Shown piece after piece: positions 16,493-22,913 of a stretch of DNA of 48,840 nt. The notes below the pieces were generated by a model. The model saw only the letters and a list, made by a program, of their open reading frames with translations. It searched no databases and was not told where the DNA came from. Every line of letters starts with the position of its first letter. The stretch's first letter is position 1. The stretch comes from Verrucomicrobiota bacterium (GTDB lineage Bacteria > Verrucomicrobiota > Verrucomicrobiia > JABWAM01), in contig JAHFSY010000033.1 in NCBI GenBank assembly GCA_023269615.1, positions 1 to 48,840 of the forward strand, written 5' to 3'. Position numbers and translations under genes: made by a program.

Positions 16493-16666
16493 TAGTGTAG
16501 TGTTCAATAAATGAGTGGACCATTCCCCCGGTCCCACCACGGCGCTTTCGGCGAAAGCGCCCTACCTTTGCTTGGATTGCCGATGGTAGGGCGTGCTCGC
16601 CGAGCGCGCCGTCGGGGTGAGGACATGGAACGGGAAATGACCACTCATTTGATGAACAGCACACTA
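16493..16666 (+). mobile_element. MITE family 2, complete copy
   Basis: A 174-bp non-coding element bounded by TA on each side. Its termini are imperfect inverted repeats with 23 of 27 positions matching when one flanking base is included (16492-16518 against 16641-16667), reading tagtgtagtgttcaataaat at the left. Inside is an inverted pair of 27-bp REP-like units at 16540-16566 and 16585-16611. TA at both ends would fit mobilisation by an IS630/Tc1-type transposase, which is inference. A truncated copy lies at 1273-1407. Confidence 0.82.
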
Positions 16667-16728
16667 GGTAGGGACGGACCGCCGGGCCGTCCGCTGCGCA
16701 ACGGCGCGCCCGGCGGTCGCGCCCTACC
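16667..16728. repeat. Inverted pair of 27-bp REP-like units
   Basis: Two diverged copies of the 27-bp unit (outer motif ctacc, core tcggcga in the consensus) lie head to head at 16667-16693 and 16702-16728, immediately next to the family-2 MITE. Their cores differ from the other copies (ccggcggt), so the palindrome is kept while the sequence varies. Confidence 0.7.
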
Positions 16729-16761
16729 ATCAGCAAGGCAACTTATTTTCCGGGCACGCTC

Positions 16762-18726
16762 TCAAGCCGGTTCCGAAACCTCCTTGATGTTCAACTGCAC
16801 GCTCCGTTTTCCCTGGTATTCGTTGATCTCGGGCTCGAACACCACGTCCAGCCGCATCCCCTTGCCCGCAATCATCCCGCCGCGGCCAAACGCAATCGCG
16901 TCCAACTTCACCCCCTCCTGACCCAGCCAGAGTTTGAGGTGCTTGCCTTCCGCACCAACCTTCTTCGGCTCGACGGCAATCTCCACCTTGCGCGCCACAA
17001 GCAACGGACGCGGATTGCCAATCCCGCATGGCTCCAGTTTCTCCAGCGACTCCACAAATTCCATCGTCAGCTGGGGCAATGTCACCTCCGCATCCACCCG
17101 GATGATCCGCCGCAGGCGTTCCGCATCCAGCCCCTGGTCCTTCCGCGCGTGAACCTGCAACGCCTCACGCCAGGCGTCCAGCTTCACCCCCTCCAGCGAA
17201 ACCCCCGCCGCCATCGCGTGACCGCCCCCGCGCAAAAGAAATCCGCGCGTCGCCTCCACGGCAATCGCGAGATTGAAACCCTCGATGCTGCGCCCGCTCC
17301 CCTTGCCCTTCCCCTCCGCATCCAGCGCAATCACAAATGTCGGCAGATGAAACTCGCGGCAGATCCGCGACGCCACGATTCCCACCACGCCCTCGTGCCA
17401 GCCCGCGCGCGCGACGACAATCACCCGCGTCCGCTCATCGAGAAATTGCAATTCCGCATCCGCCCTCGCCTCCGTCGCCACGCGAAATTCCTCGGCCTGA
17501 CGCTCCCGGTTCGTCTCGTCCAGGTCCCGCGCGATCTCCTTCGCTTCTTTTTCGTCATTGCCCAGGAGCAGGTTCAACGACGCCATGGCGGATTCGAGAC
17601 GCCCCGAGGCATTCAAGCGCGGACCGAGCTTGAACCCGCAATCGTAAGTCGTGGGATCCTTCGTCATCTTCGCCACCTGCATCAAAGCGCGCAAACCCAC
17701 GCATTCCGTCTTCGCCATCTGGCGCAACCCGTGACGCGCCAGAATCCGGTTCTCCCCCGTCAAGGGCGCAATATCCGCCACCGTGGCGAGCGCCACCAGA
17801 TCGAGAAACGATTTCAAATCCACCTTCGCAGCCTTCTCAAGCCCACGCTCACGCCCCAGCTTCAACAACGCATGGCAAAATTTAAACACCAGTCCCGCAG
17901 TACAATACTCTGAAAAACAAGGATGAGGGATGAGGGATGAGGGATGAGCTGGGGCCGTTGAGGCCGGAGTGTTCGACGTTGGAAGCCTGTCCGCCGTAGC
18001 CTTGGCGAAGGAGGATTCGACGTTAGATGTTGGAAGTTCCAGCTTTTCGCCCCCTGTCCCCTGTCCCCTGTCCCCTGCCTCCTGCCCCCTGTCCCCTGCC
18101 TCCTGCCCCCTGTCCCCTGCCTCCTGCCCCCTGTCCCCTGTCCCCTCTTCCCTCTCTCCCGCCGCCAGCTTGTAATTCACCAGCGCATGAGGTTCGGCCG
18201 GCGTGGAGGGCTCATGATGATCGAGCACGAGCACGTCCACGCCCTCCTTCTGAAGCTTTGAAATTTCCGCAACCGAATTCGTCCCGCAATCGAGGACAAT
18301 CAACACGTCGGGATTTCCATCCGAAAGACAGCGCGCCACCCCGCCCGGCGTAAGACCATACCCTTCGTCAAAACGATCCGGCAAAAAACAGCGGACCTTC
18401 GCCGCGCCGAGGGCATCCAGAACGCGCTTCATCATGGCGACCGACGTCACGCCATCCACATCATAATCTCCGTAGAGCACAATGGATTCTCCACCTTCAA
18501 TCGCAACGAGGGCACGCTCGGCAGCACGCTTCATATTGGGAATCAGAAACGGATCGCCAAGGTCCCGCAGCTGTGCATTCAAATACTCGCGCGCCGCAGC
18601 AGCATCCCGGGATCCCCGGTTCCAGACAAATCGCGCCAGCAAGGGCAAAATCTGCAGATCCCTGGCAAGCTTCTCCACCTCCTCCGCCGGCGCCTCGGCC
18701 ACTTCCCATCGGGTTGAAACACGCAT
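16762..18726 (-). CDS. recJ: Single-stranded-DNA exonuclease RecJ with repetitive insert
   Basis: A 654-residue 5'-3' exonuclease acting in recombination and mismatch repair. Seen: SIVLYGDYDVDGVTS (86-92 core), VLIVLDCGTNS, DHH at 169-171, then after the insert SGRLESAMASLNLLL, GWHEGVVGIVASRI, the GRSIEGFNL and GGHAMAAGVSL motifs and a C-terminal OB-like region. Residues about 188-270 are foreign to the family: three tandem EAGDRGQ repeats, then SSFAKATADRLPTS and HPSSLIPHP. They sit in the DHH domain between HALVNYKLAAG and CTAGLVFKF. Without them the length would be the usual 570. The insert keeps the frame, so activity may be retained. Confidence 0.92.
   Translation of the reverse strand: MRVSTRWEVAEAPAEEVEKLARDLQILPLLARFVWNRGSRDAAAAREYLNAQLRDLGDPFLIPNMKRAAERALVAIEGGESIVLYGDYDVDGVTSVAMMKRVLDALGAAKVRCFLPDRFDEGYGLTPGGVARCLSDGNPDVLIVLDCGTNSVAEISKLQKEGVDVLVLDHHEPSTPAEPHALVNYKLAAGEREEGTGDRGQEAGDRGQEAGDRGQEAGDRGQGTGGEKLELPTSNVESSFAKATADRLPTSNTPASTAPAHPSSLIPHPCFSEYCTAGLVFKFCHALLKLGRERGLEKAAKVDLKSFLDLVALATVADIAPLTGENRILARHGLRQMAKTECVGLRALMQVAKMTKDPTTYDCGFKLGPRLNASGRLESAMASLNLLLGNDEKEAKEIARDLDETNRERQAEEFRVATEARADAELQFLDERTRVIVVARAGWHEGVVGIVASRICREFHLPTFVIALDAEGKGKGSGRSIEGFNLAIAVEATRGFLLRGGGHAMAAGVSLEGVKLDAWREALQVHARKDQGLDAERLRRIIRVDAEVTLPQLTMEFVESLEKLEPCGIGNPRPLLVARKVEIAVEPKKVGAEGKHLKLWLGQEGVKLDAIAFGRGGMIAGKGMRLDVVFEPEINEYQGKRSVQLNIKEVSEPA
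17917..18165. repeat. Low-complexity insert inside recJ
   Basis: About 249 bp of word-like repeats that interrupt a conserved domain in frame. It contains a 21-bp unit (EAGDRGQ when translated on the minus strand) repeated at 18061-18144, a ggatgag iteration at 17921-17947 and two gacgtt-ggaag-like words. The composition differs sharply from the flanking recJ sequence. The mixture of several unrelated short repeats suggests slippage expansion after an insertion. Confidence 0.8.
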
Positions 18727-18851
18727 GGCTTCTTATGGCACGTCTCCCCACATGTGTGAAGCGGCCATGAGCAAAAGATTCCGTGTGTTGCCAGGTGTGT
18801 GTGTTTTGTTTCTTCCCTGTCGCCTGCGCATGCGTTAGGCTCGTTCCAGCC

Positions 18852-19580
18852 ATGCAACCCCACCCTGTCCTGGCCGAGCACTACCCCGACGGCGCTGGCA
18901 AACGGGCTTTTCTCACGTCGCTCTTCGACAAGGGCGCCCCGTTTTACGATACCGCCTGCAGGATCGGTTTTTTCGGCACGGGTTTGCAATACCGCCAGAT
19001 GGCGCTGAAACGAGCCGGGCTTCGGAAGGGAATGAAGCTCCTGGACGTGGCCACGGGGACGGGTCTGGTCGCCCGTGCCGCGTCCAACATCCTCGGGGGC
19101 GCCGATGACATCACGTGTGTTGACCCCAGCCCCGGCATGCTGGCCGAGGCGCGAAAAAACCTTTCCTGCACCATGCTTGAAGGGGTTGCCGACGACCTGC
19201 CCGTTCAGGACGCCGGATTTGATTTTCTCTCCATGGGCTATGCCCTCCGTCACGTGGCGAGCCTCAAGCAGGCGTTTTCCGAATATCATCGCGCGCTGAA
19301 ACCCGGCGGGAAGCTCATGATCCTGGAAGTCTCCAAGCCCGCGAGCGCACTTGGAATGATCATCGCAAAAGCCTACTTTGGAGGATGCGTGCCCGCTGCC
19401 GCCCGATTGTTGACCGGAAGCCCGGATGCCGGCAAAATGATGTCCTACTACTGGGAAACGATTGAACAATGCGTTGCCCCGTCCCTCATCATCGAGAGCC
19501 TCGAGAAAGCGGGCTTTCTCCGGGTGAAACGGATGGCGAGGATGGGCATCTTCAGCGAGTACACCGCCGAGAAGGCCTGA
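18852..19580 (+). CDS. UbiE/MenG-like class I methyltransferase
   Basis: A 242-residue SAM-dependent methyltransferase similar to those of menaquinone/ubiquinone synthesis. Seen: the family's N-terminal RAFLTSLFDKGAPFYD, the SAM motif LLDVATGTGLVA at about 60, VDPSPGMLAEAR, FLSMGYALRHVA and LKPGGKLMILEVS. The frame is open 23 codons further up, but the ATG at 18852 gives a normal N-terminus. It diverges from recJ; the 125-bp spacer should hold both promoters. The substrate is likely a quinone precursor but could be another lipid. No other quinone gene is nearby. Confidence 0.8.
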   Translation: MQPHPVLAEHYPDGAGKRAFLTSLFDKGAPFYDTACRIGFFGTGLQYRQMALKRAGLRKGMKLLDVATGTGLVARAASNILGGADDITCVDPSPGMLAEARKNLSCTMLEGVADDLPVQDAGFDFLSMGYALRHVASLKQAFSEYHRALKPGGKLMILEVSKPASALGMIIAKAYFGGCVPAAARLLTGSPDAGKMMSYYWETIEQCVAPSLIIESLEKAGFLRVKRMARMGIFSEYTAEKA

Positions 19581-19599
19581 CACGGACCTTGATGTCATC

Positions 19600-20376
19600 T
19601 CAAAGTCTCGGCAATGCTGTCCAGATGAGCCAAAGGATGCAAGAAATCAGCCCACCAACGGCCAGTCCCCGGCGGGGACGCCAAAGAACTGATGATGCGA
19701 TGACAGCAAGGATGGCCGTGATATTGCCAGCATCGCGAAATAGCCAGTAGCGTTGTTGGCATCCCTGTTTTCCAAGACCGGCGAAATCGAGAAACCAGCA
19801 CATCGCCGTGAATACCGCGAAGTAGAGCAACACGGTAGCAGCTGAAACTCGGACCAAGTTCTGTTTTTTGGTCTGCATTGTGAAGCCCAACGAGCTCAGC
19901 GAATGGTTCATTGAATCCGCTATTGGGGCGCTTTTGTCTTTGACACCGACGGTCTTAATAGGGCTTGGCCTGGTCCACCGATAAAAAGTGATCGTCAAGA
20001 TCCAAACTGGCACTGCAATGCCGAACCAGTATAGATACATCTGAAACCAAGTCGTCCCAGGAAGCAAATGTCCTCCACACATCTCATCAAGCGTCCAACG
20101 TCCCGGCGGACGGTAAGGAAGCCAATCCACAAGGAGATCAGGGTTGTCGTAGAGATGTCCCACGGTGAGGTAAACCCAGGCAATCTCCCCAAGAGTGCTG
20201 AAAAGCAGTAGCCAAATACAAAAAATAAACATCCGCAATATCGAGCGGCCAAATGCGAGCGAAGGATAAAACGACCTGACTAAAGCAAGCCCGACGATAA
20301 ACACCCCGAGAATCACCGCCAGAACGAAGCCGGTGAGTAGAAGATAGCAAACGGAAAGCGAAAGTAGATCGAACAT
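19600..20376 (-). CDS. Hypothetical membrane protein, probably two cassette genes fused
   Basis: A 258-residue frame not recognised. About six membrane segments: three in residues 1-133 and three in 173-258. The middle (RPSPIKTVGVKDKSAPIADSM) is encoded by an attC-like repeat (19885-19970). Its heptamer GTTGGGC is followed six bases later by ATG for MQTKKQNLVRVS, so the second half could be a separate gene starting at 19878. The first half starts eight nucleotides after another GTTGGGC heptamer. The ends suggest that two short cassette ORFs became one frame when the first lost its stop. It ends 19 bp from the convergent methyltransferase gene. Confidence 0.5.
   Translation of the reverse strand: MFDLLSLSVCYLLLTGFVLAVILGVFIVGLALVRSFYPSLAFGRSILRMFIFCIWLLLFSTLGEIAWVYLTVGHLYDNPDLLVDWLPYRPPGRWTLDEMCGGHLLPGTTWFQMYLYWFGIAVPVWILTITFYRWTRPSPIKTVGVKDKSAPIADSMNHSLSSLGFTMQTKKQNLVRVSAATVLLYFAVFTAMCWFLDFAGLGKQGCQQRYWLFRDAGNITAILAVIASSVLWRPRRGLAVGGLISCILWLIWTALPRL
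19885..19970 (-). other. attC-like site 1 (inside the 258-codon frame)
   Basis: 86 bp, the same length as site 2 at 20893-20978. Their distal ends share 28 bp with one mismatch (19935-19962 against 20943-20970). The proximal end reads gcccaacgag on the plus strand, identical to site 3, and is the complement of a GTTRRRY heptamer. The middle differs from site 2. Conserved ends with a variable middle fit integron recombination sites, but no covariance search was possible. Confidence 0.5.
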
Positions 20377-20381
20377 TTTAG

Positions 20382-20471
20382 GCCCAACGAGCCAAGGTCA
20401 GCGACCCGGCCCGCGAGGGCATTTGATTGCAACCGTGACGCGATGGCCGGGTTCGCTGCAGCGCATGAGGC
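20382..20471 (-). other. attC-like site 3
   Basis: A 90-bp spacer beginning gcccaacgag at the start side of the next gene. It forms an imperfect stem (agcgacccggcc at 20400-20411 with ggccgggttcgct at 20445-20457) and ends in a degenerate heptamer atgaggc. It lies between the stop of the 20485 gene and the start of the 20376 gene, exactly where a cassette recombination site would be. Confidence 0.5.
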
Positions 20472-20484
20472 GTATCCATATCGT

Positions 20485-20880
20485 CTATCTCGCAAAAATC
20501 CAAACGCCAAGCCAGCCCAAAACGGTGACAAGCATCACACCACTGTAACCGACAGATGCAGCAAACGCGCCTCGATGAAACCGCGACAATGCCCGTCGCG
20601 TGCGCAAACTCAAAGCCAGCGCTGCAGTCACGAAAGGTGCGACCAGCACCAATCCAAAGACCCCAATCGAAGCCATGCCCGACCACTCCCAAAACAATGC
20701 GGTGAGCAACACGAGCAACCAACCGCCGAACGTGCCGAACAGAACGAAGCACGAGAAATATGGTGGCGACTGAATCTGTGCCCGCGACATCTGGCGACAG
20801 AGCAAGAGAAAGGCAACTACTCCAAGCAAAGGCACGAGCAAGTGAATCGCAACTGCTGTAATGACCTTCGAGAGTGGCAT
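20485..20880 (-). CDS. Hypothetical four-pass membrane protein
   Basis: A 131-residue protein, not recognised, with four hydrophobic segments: VITAVAIHLLVPLLGVVAFL, FVLFGTFGGWLLVLLTALF, GVFGLVLVAPFVTAALAL and YSGVMLVTVLGWLGVWIF. A TTG six codons upstream would lie inside the attC-like heptamer, so I use the ATG at 20880. It is flanked by two attC-like sites (20382-20471, 20893-20978). Small membrane proteins of unknown function are common cargo of integron cassettes. No catalytic motif is seen. Confidence 0.6.
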   Translation of the reverse strand: MPLSKVITAVAIHLLVPLLGVVAFLLLCRQMSRAQIQSPPYFSCFVLFGTFGGWLLVLLTALFWEWSGMASIGVFGLVLVAPFVTAALALSLRTRRALSRFHRGAFAASVGYSGVMLVTVLGWLGVWIFAR

Positions 20881-20892
20881 GACGCTCTGATA

Positions 20893-20978
20893 CGTCAACG
20901 TGACGCTCAGCGGTGACCGCCCCGGTCGTTGAGTGGAGTGCTTGTCTTTGACACCGACGGGCTTAATAGGTGTTGGGC
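20893..20978 (-). other. attC-like site 2
   Basis: 86 bp between heptamers cgtcaac (20893-20899) and gttgggc (20972-20978), with inner palindromes such as gaccgccccggtc. It shares a conserved distal end with site 1. The 117-codon gene upstream reads through almost the whole site before meeting a stop. Confidence 0.5.
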
Positions 20979-21260
20979 GGCGGCTGTTAAACGTCCTCTA
21001 CATAACACAACTGTGACGAGAACGGCAATGCCTGATGAAAGCAGGGCTGGTTGAAATCCGGGAACTCGGAAAAAGGGAGTGTAAATATAGGGTTTATTTT
21101 CTGAATGGGAGCACTCCCAAGCAGTGTAGTCAAAACTCCCTCCGAAATCCAGGCAAGCCTCCGGGGCAAAGTAGTTTCTTAGGTACGACCAAAACGCAAA
21201 AACAGCAACAAGCCACAAGACGATTGTTGCCGCGACTGTTGCCGCTTTTTTTACGTTCAT
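20907..21260 (-). CDS. Hypothetical two-pass membrane protein with attC-derived tail
   Basis: A 117-residue frame. Membrane segments at about 7-28 (TVAATIVLWLVAVFAFWSYL) and 72-90 (LLSSGIAVLVTVVLC). Between them is a Cys-containing extracytoplasmic loop (ACLDFGGSFDYTAWEC). The last 25 or so residues (from QHLLSPSV) come from the attC-like site 2, so the ancestral stop was probably earlier and has been lost. It is the first gene after promoter module A, and the heptamer GTTGAAC sits just upstream of its ATG. Not recognised. Confidence 0.55.
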   Translation of the reverse strand: MNVKKAATVAATIVLWLVAVFAFWSYLRNYFAPEACLDFGGSFDYTAWECSHSENKPYIYTPFFRVPGFQPALLSSGIAVLVTVVLCRGRLTAAAQHLLSPSVSKTSTPLNDRGGHR

Positions 21261-21266
21261 GTTTTA

Positions 21267-21422
21267 GTTCAACAGGGATTAGGTGAGTGGGAAAATATTA
21301 AATTTGCATCCAACCACCTATGCAAGTATTGGATTCGCGGTCTGTATAGATAAAACAATATGACTCATGCTTTCGCATCGGATTCTCCATGTAAAATACC
21401 GCGTTTGGGGTGGATGTCAATG
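21267..21422 (-). promoter_or_regulatory. Promoter-bearing module A
   Basis: On the minus strand it starts with TTGACA (21415-21420), a 16-bp spacer and TATTTT (21393-21398), reading into the 117-codon gene. It shares with module B the promoter block (26 of 30 positions, including the spacer), a CAGACYGC-GAATCCA block and a GGATG...ATGCAA...TAATATTTT block, in the same order. It ends in GTTGAAC (21267-21273), close to the gene start. Confidence 0.6.
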
Positions 21423-21447
21423 GCTGCGGGGATACTCATACGGTCGA

Positions 21448-21852
21448 TCACAGGAACAGCTTCTCGATGTAGGGCCAGAAGATGATCGCCCCGATCACCA
21501 CGGCAGCGATGGCGGTTATGAGGACAGCACCGGCCGCAACATCCTTCGCATCGCGAACGAGTGGGTGAAAGTCCGGTGAGACTGCGTCTGCAAGAAATTC
21601 AAATGCTGTGTTCAATGCTTCGGCCGTCCAAACGATGGAAATGGCCAGGACGATCCAACACCAGTCGGTCGACGAGACGCGAAAGAGAAAACCAGCGCCA
21701 AGGACAACAAGTGTGGCGGCTGCATGAATCCACGCGTTATGCTGGCACCGGATCATGCGCAAAATGCCGCGAATCGCATGATAGAAGCTGCGAATACGTC
21801 CGGTGAACTGGAATGAACGTGCTGCGGGTGTTTGATCGGGAGTGTCGAGCAT
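21448..21852 (-). CDS. dgkA: Diacylglycerol/undecaprenol kinase (DgkA family)
   Basis: A 134-residue integral membrane kinase with three membrane helices. Seen: the GILRMIRCQHNAWIHAAAT amphipathic lead-in and the family signature EALNTAFEFLADAVSPDFHPLVRDAKDVAAGAVL, with the catalytic Glu and Asn. Members phosphorylate diacylglycerol or undecaprenol to recycle lipid carrier, which would suit the polysaccharide operon further on. Its ATG lies in a heptamer-like ACTATGC at the end of attC-like site 4, so it may have arrived as cassette cargo, an unusual cargo if so. No attC-like site follows it; instead promoter module A begins 26 bp later. Confidence 0.85.
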   Translation of the reverse strand: MLDTPDQTPAARSFQFTGRIRSFYHAIRGILRMIRCQHNAWIHAAATLVVLGAGFLFRVSSTDWCWIVLAISIVWTAEALNTAFEFLADAVSPDFHPLVRDAKDVAAGAVLITAIAAVVIGAIIFWPYIEKLFL

Positions 21853-21952
21853 AGTGGCGCGAGTAGGTCCACGTCGCTCAGTCGTGCCCGCCCGCGTCCC
21901 CGCGGGTGGGCGCTGACTGGAGCGGCTTGGACTCGGGTATCATTGTTGAGGC
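21849..21952 (-). other. attC-like site 4 / strong hairpin
   Basis: A 104-bp imperfect palindrome: gtccacgtcgctcagtcgtg on one arm and gcgctgactggagcggcttg on the other, closing around cccgcccgcgtccccgcgggtggg. Ends are gcatagt, which includes the dgkA start, and ttgaggc, just inside the end of the 130-codon gene. It could equally be a terminator-like hairpin; no U-tract follows. Confidence 0.5.
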
Positions 21953-22332
21953 CGGCTTCCTTGCATGAAAATACGTTTTATGGGTATATCCTTCACGATG
22001 TCTTGGATGCTTATAGAGTCAGCAAACCCATTTTCCCTGCCGAAGGGGATCACATTTTCCAGTCGATAAGCCTCACCAGGGGCCAAAACAACATCTCCCA
22101 TGGGACCAACAGAGCGCGCAGGAGTACCCTCGTGACCTATGAATTGAAAGTTCGGAAAACTGAGGGTAATCGTCTTTTTGCTTTCGTTGACGACAAGAAC
22201 GGTTTCCTTGAATTCCTTCTTTTCGGGATTCTTCTCAATAATCGAAAATGCGCTCCAGTCAGAAGCAAAACAGGCGAACGGAAGTATTAACCAGGCCAGA
22301 GCGACGGCGAGAGATGATTTGAACGGCTTCAT
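21940..22332 (-). CDS. Hypothetical secreted protein
   Basis: A 130-residue protein, not recognised, with a classic signal peptide (MKPFKSSLAVALAWLILPFACFAS, cleavage near residue 24). The mature part looks beta-rich (TVLVVNESKKTITLSFPNFQFIG, VVLAPGEAYRLENVIPF), perhaps one immunoglobulin-like domain, which is a guess. It lies between attC-like sites 5 and 4. Base composition is lower in GC than the flanking housekeeping genes. Confidence 0.6.
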   Translation of the reverse strand: MKPFKSSLAVALAWLILPFACFASDWSAFSIIEKNPEKKEFKETVLVVNESKKTITLSFPNFQFIGHEGTPARSVGPMGDVVLAPGEAYRLENVIPFGRENGFADSISIQDIVKDIPIKRIFMQGSRPQQ

Positions 22333-22402
22333 AGGTTATTTTTTCGGCTCAGCCAGCCGCGCGTAAGCGCGGTGGGTGCTTCGCTGGAGTATTTTGTTAT
22401 GC
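22330..22402 (-). other. attC-like site 5
   Basis: About 73 bp between two cassette-like genes. The heptamer gttatgc (22396-22402) contains the stop codon of the upstream gene. An inner perfect palindrome ccgcgc-gtaa-gcgcgg lies at 22357-22372. The other end lacks a recognisable heptamer, so this is the weakest of the five sites. Confidence 0.4.
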
Positions 22403-22666
22403 ATTTGGATGTTTTTCATTCGCTTTAAGACGAGCGATCACAGTTGGATAAAAGAACGCCTTGAGAATCCTCCCCATCAGCAAACAGAGTACAGTACCGA
22501 GGGTAGCTCCAAGTAGAGGCCAGAAAATCACTTCAGTGGACGCATCAGGCACGATGATTATAAACGCGATAGTGGCAAAGCCAAATCCACCAACTGAAAT
22601 CAACAGGCAAAACATCACGTAGTGCCGAAAGAGCCAATCAAGATTCTCGAGTTGTCGCTGCTGCAT
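22397..22666 (-). CDS. Hypothetical two-pass membrane protein
   Basis: An 89-residue protein with two membrane segments: YVMFCLLISVGGFGFATIAFII at about 16-37 and IFWPLLGATLGTVLCLLMGRIL at about 47-68. The C-terminus is basic. Its ATG lies inside GTTATGC and its TAA stop inside GCATAAC, complementary heptamers at both ends, as expected for an integron cassette. It is the first gene after promoter module B. Not recognised. Confidence 0.6.
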   Translation of the reverse strand: MQQRQLENLDWLFRHYVMFCLLISVGGFGFATIAFIIIVPDASTEVIFWPLLGATLGTVLCLLMGRILKAFFYPTVIARLKANEKHPNA

Positions 22667-22866
22667 AACATTTGGCAGATGGAAAAATATTTAATATTGC
22701 ATTCATCCAGCTAAGCGAGCATTGCTATTACATGCTCATATATACTACAGCATATAATCACATATGTTTTAGATCTGGATTCTGCAGTCTGAAAGGAGTG
22801 GTCTTTGGGAGTCATGGTGACACGAATTCTTTGAATAAAGTACCGCGTTTCGGGCGGATGTCAATG
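22663..22866 (-). promoter_or_regulatory. Promoter-bearing module B
   Basis: On the minus strand it starts with TTGACA (22859-22864), a 16-bp spacer and TACTTT (22837-22842), reading into the 89-codon gene. The spacer itself is nearly identical to module A, more than a plain sigma-70 promoter needs. It has an AT-rich middle and ends in GTTATGC at the gene start. It fills most of the 247-bp gap before the DUF3800 gene. Confidence 0.6.
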
Positions 22867-22873
22867 TATGGGA

Positions 22874-22900
22874 CGGCGCGGTCGGCGATCGCGCCCTACC
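22874..22900. repeat. Single 27-bp REP-like unit
   Basis: One copy of the unit found in inverted pairs elsewhere (cggcgcggtcggcgatcgcg, then ccctacc). It lies 13 bp upstream of the DUF3800 start and next to promoter module B, at one edge of the cassette-like block. Confidence 0.75.
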
Positions 22901-22913
22901 TGGTACTTGCCTC

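Larger units (their letters stand above)
16455..16761. other. Gene-free repeat-filled spacer
   Basis: The 307 bp between the last receiver-PATAN gene and the end of recJ (convergent) hold a complete family-2 MITE and, directly after it, an extra inverted pair of 27-bp REP-like units (16667-16693 and 16702-16728). No coding frame is credible. The repeats may act as bidirectional transcription stops, but no U-tract is seen. Confidence 0.8.

Noticed and set aside
18061..18144. Tandem repeats that might be a CRISPR array
   Set aside because: The 21-bp units abut without unique spacers and lie inside recJ in frame. No cas gene is in the window.
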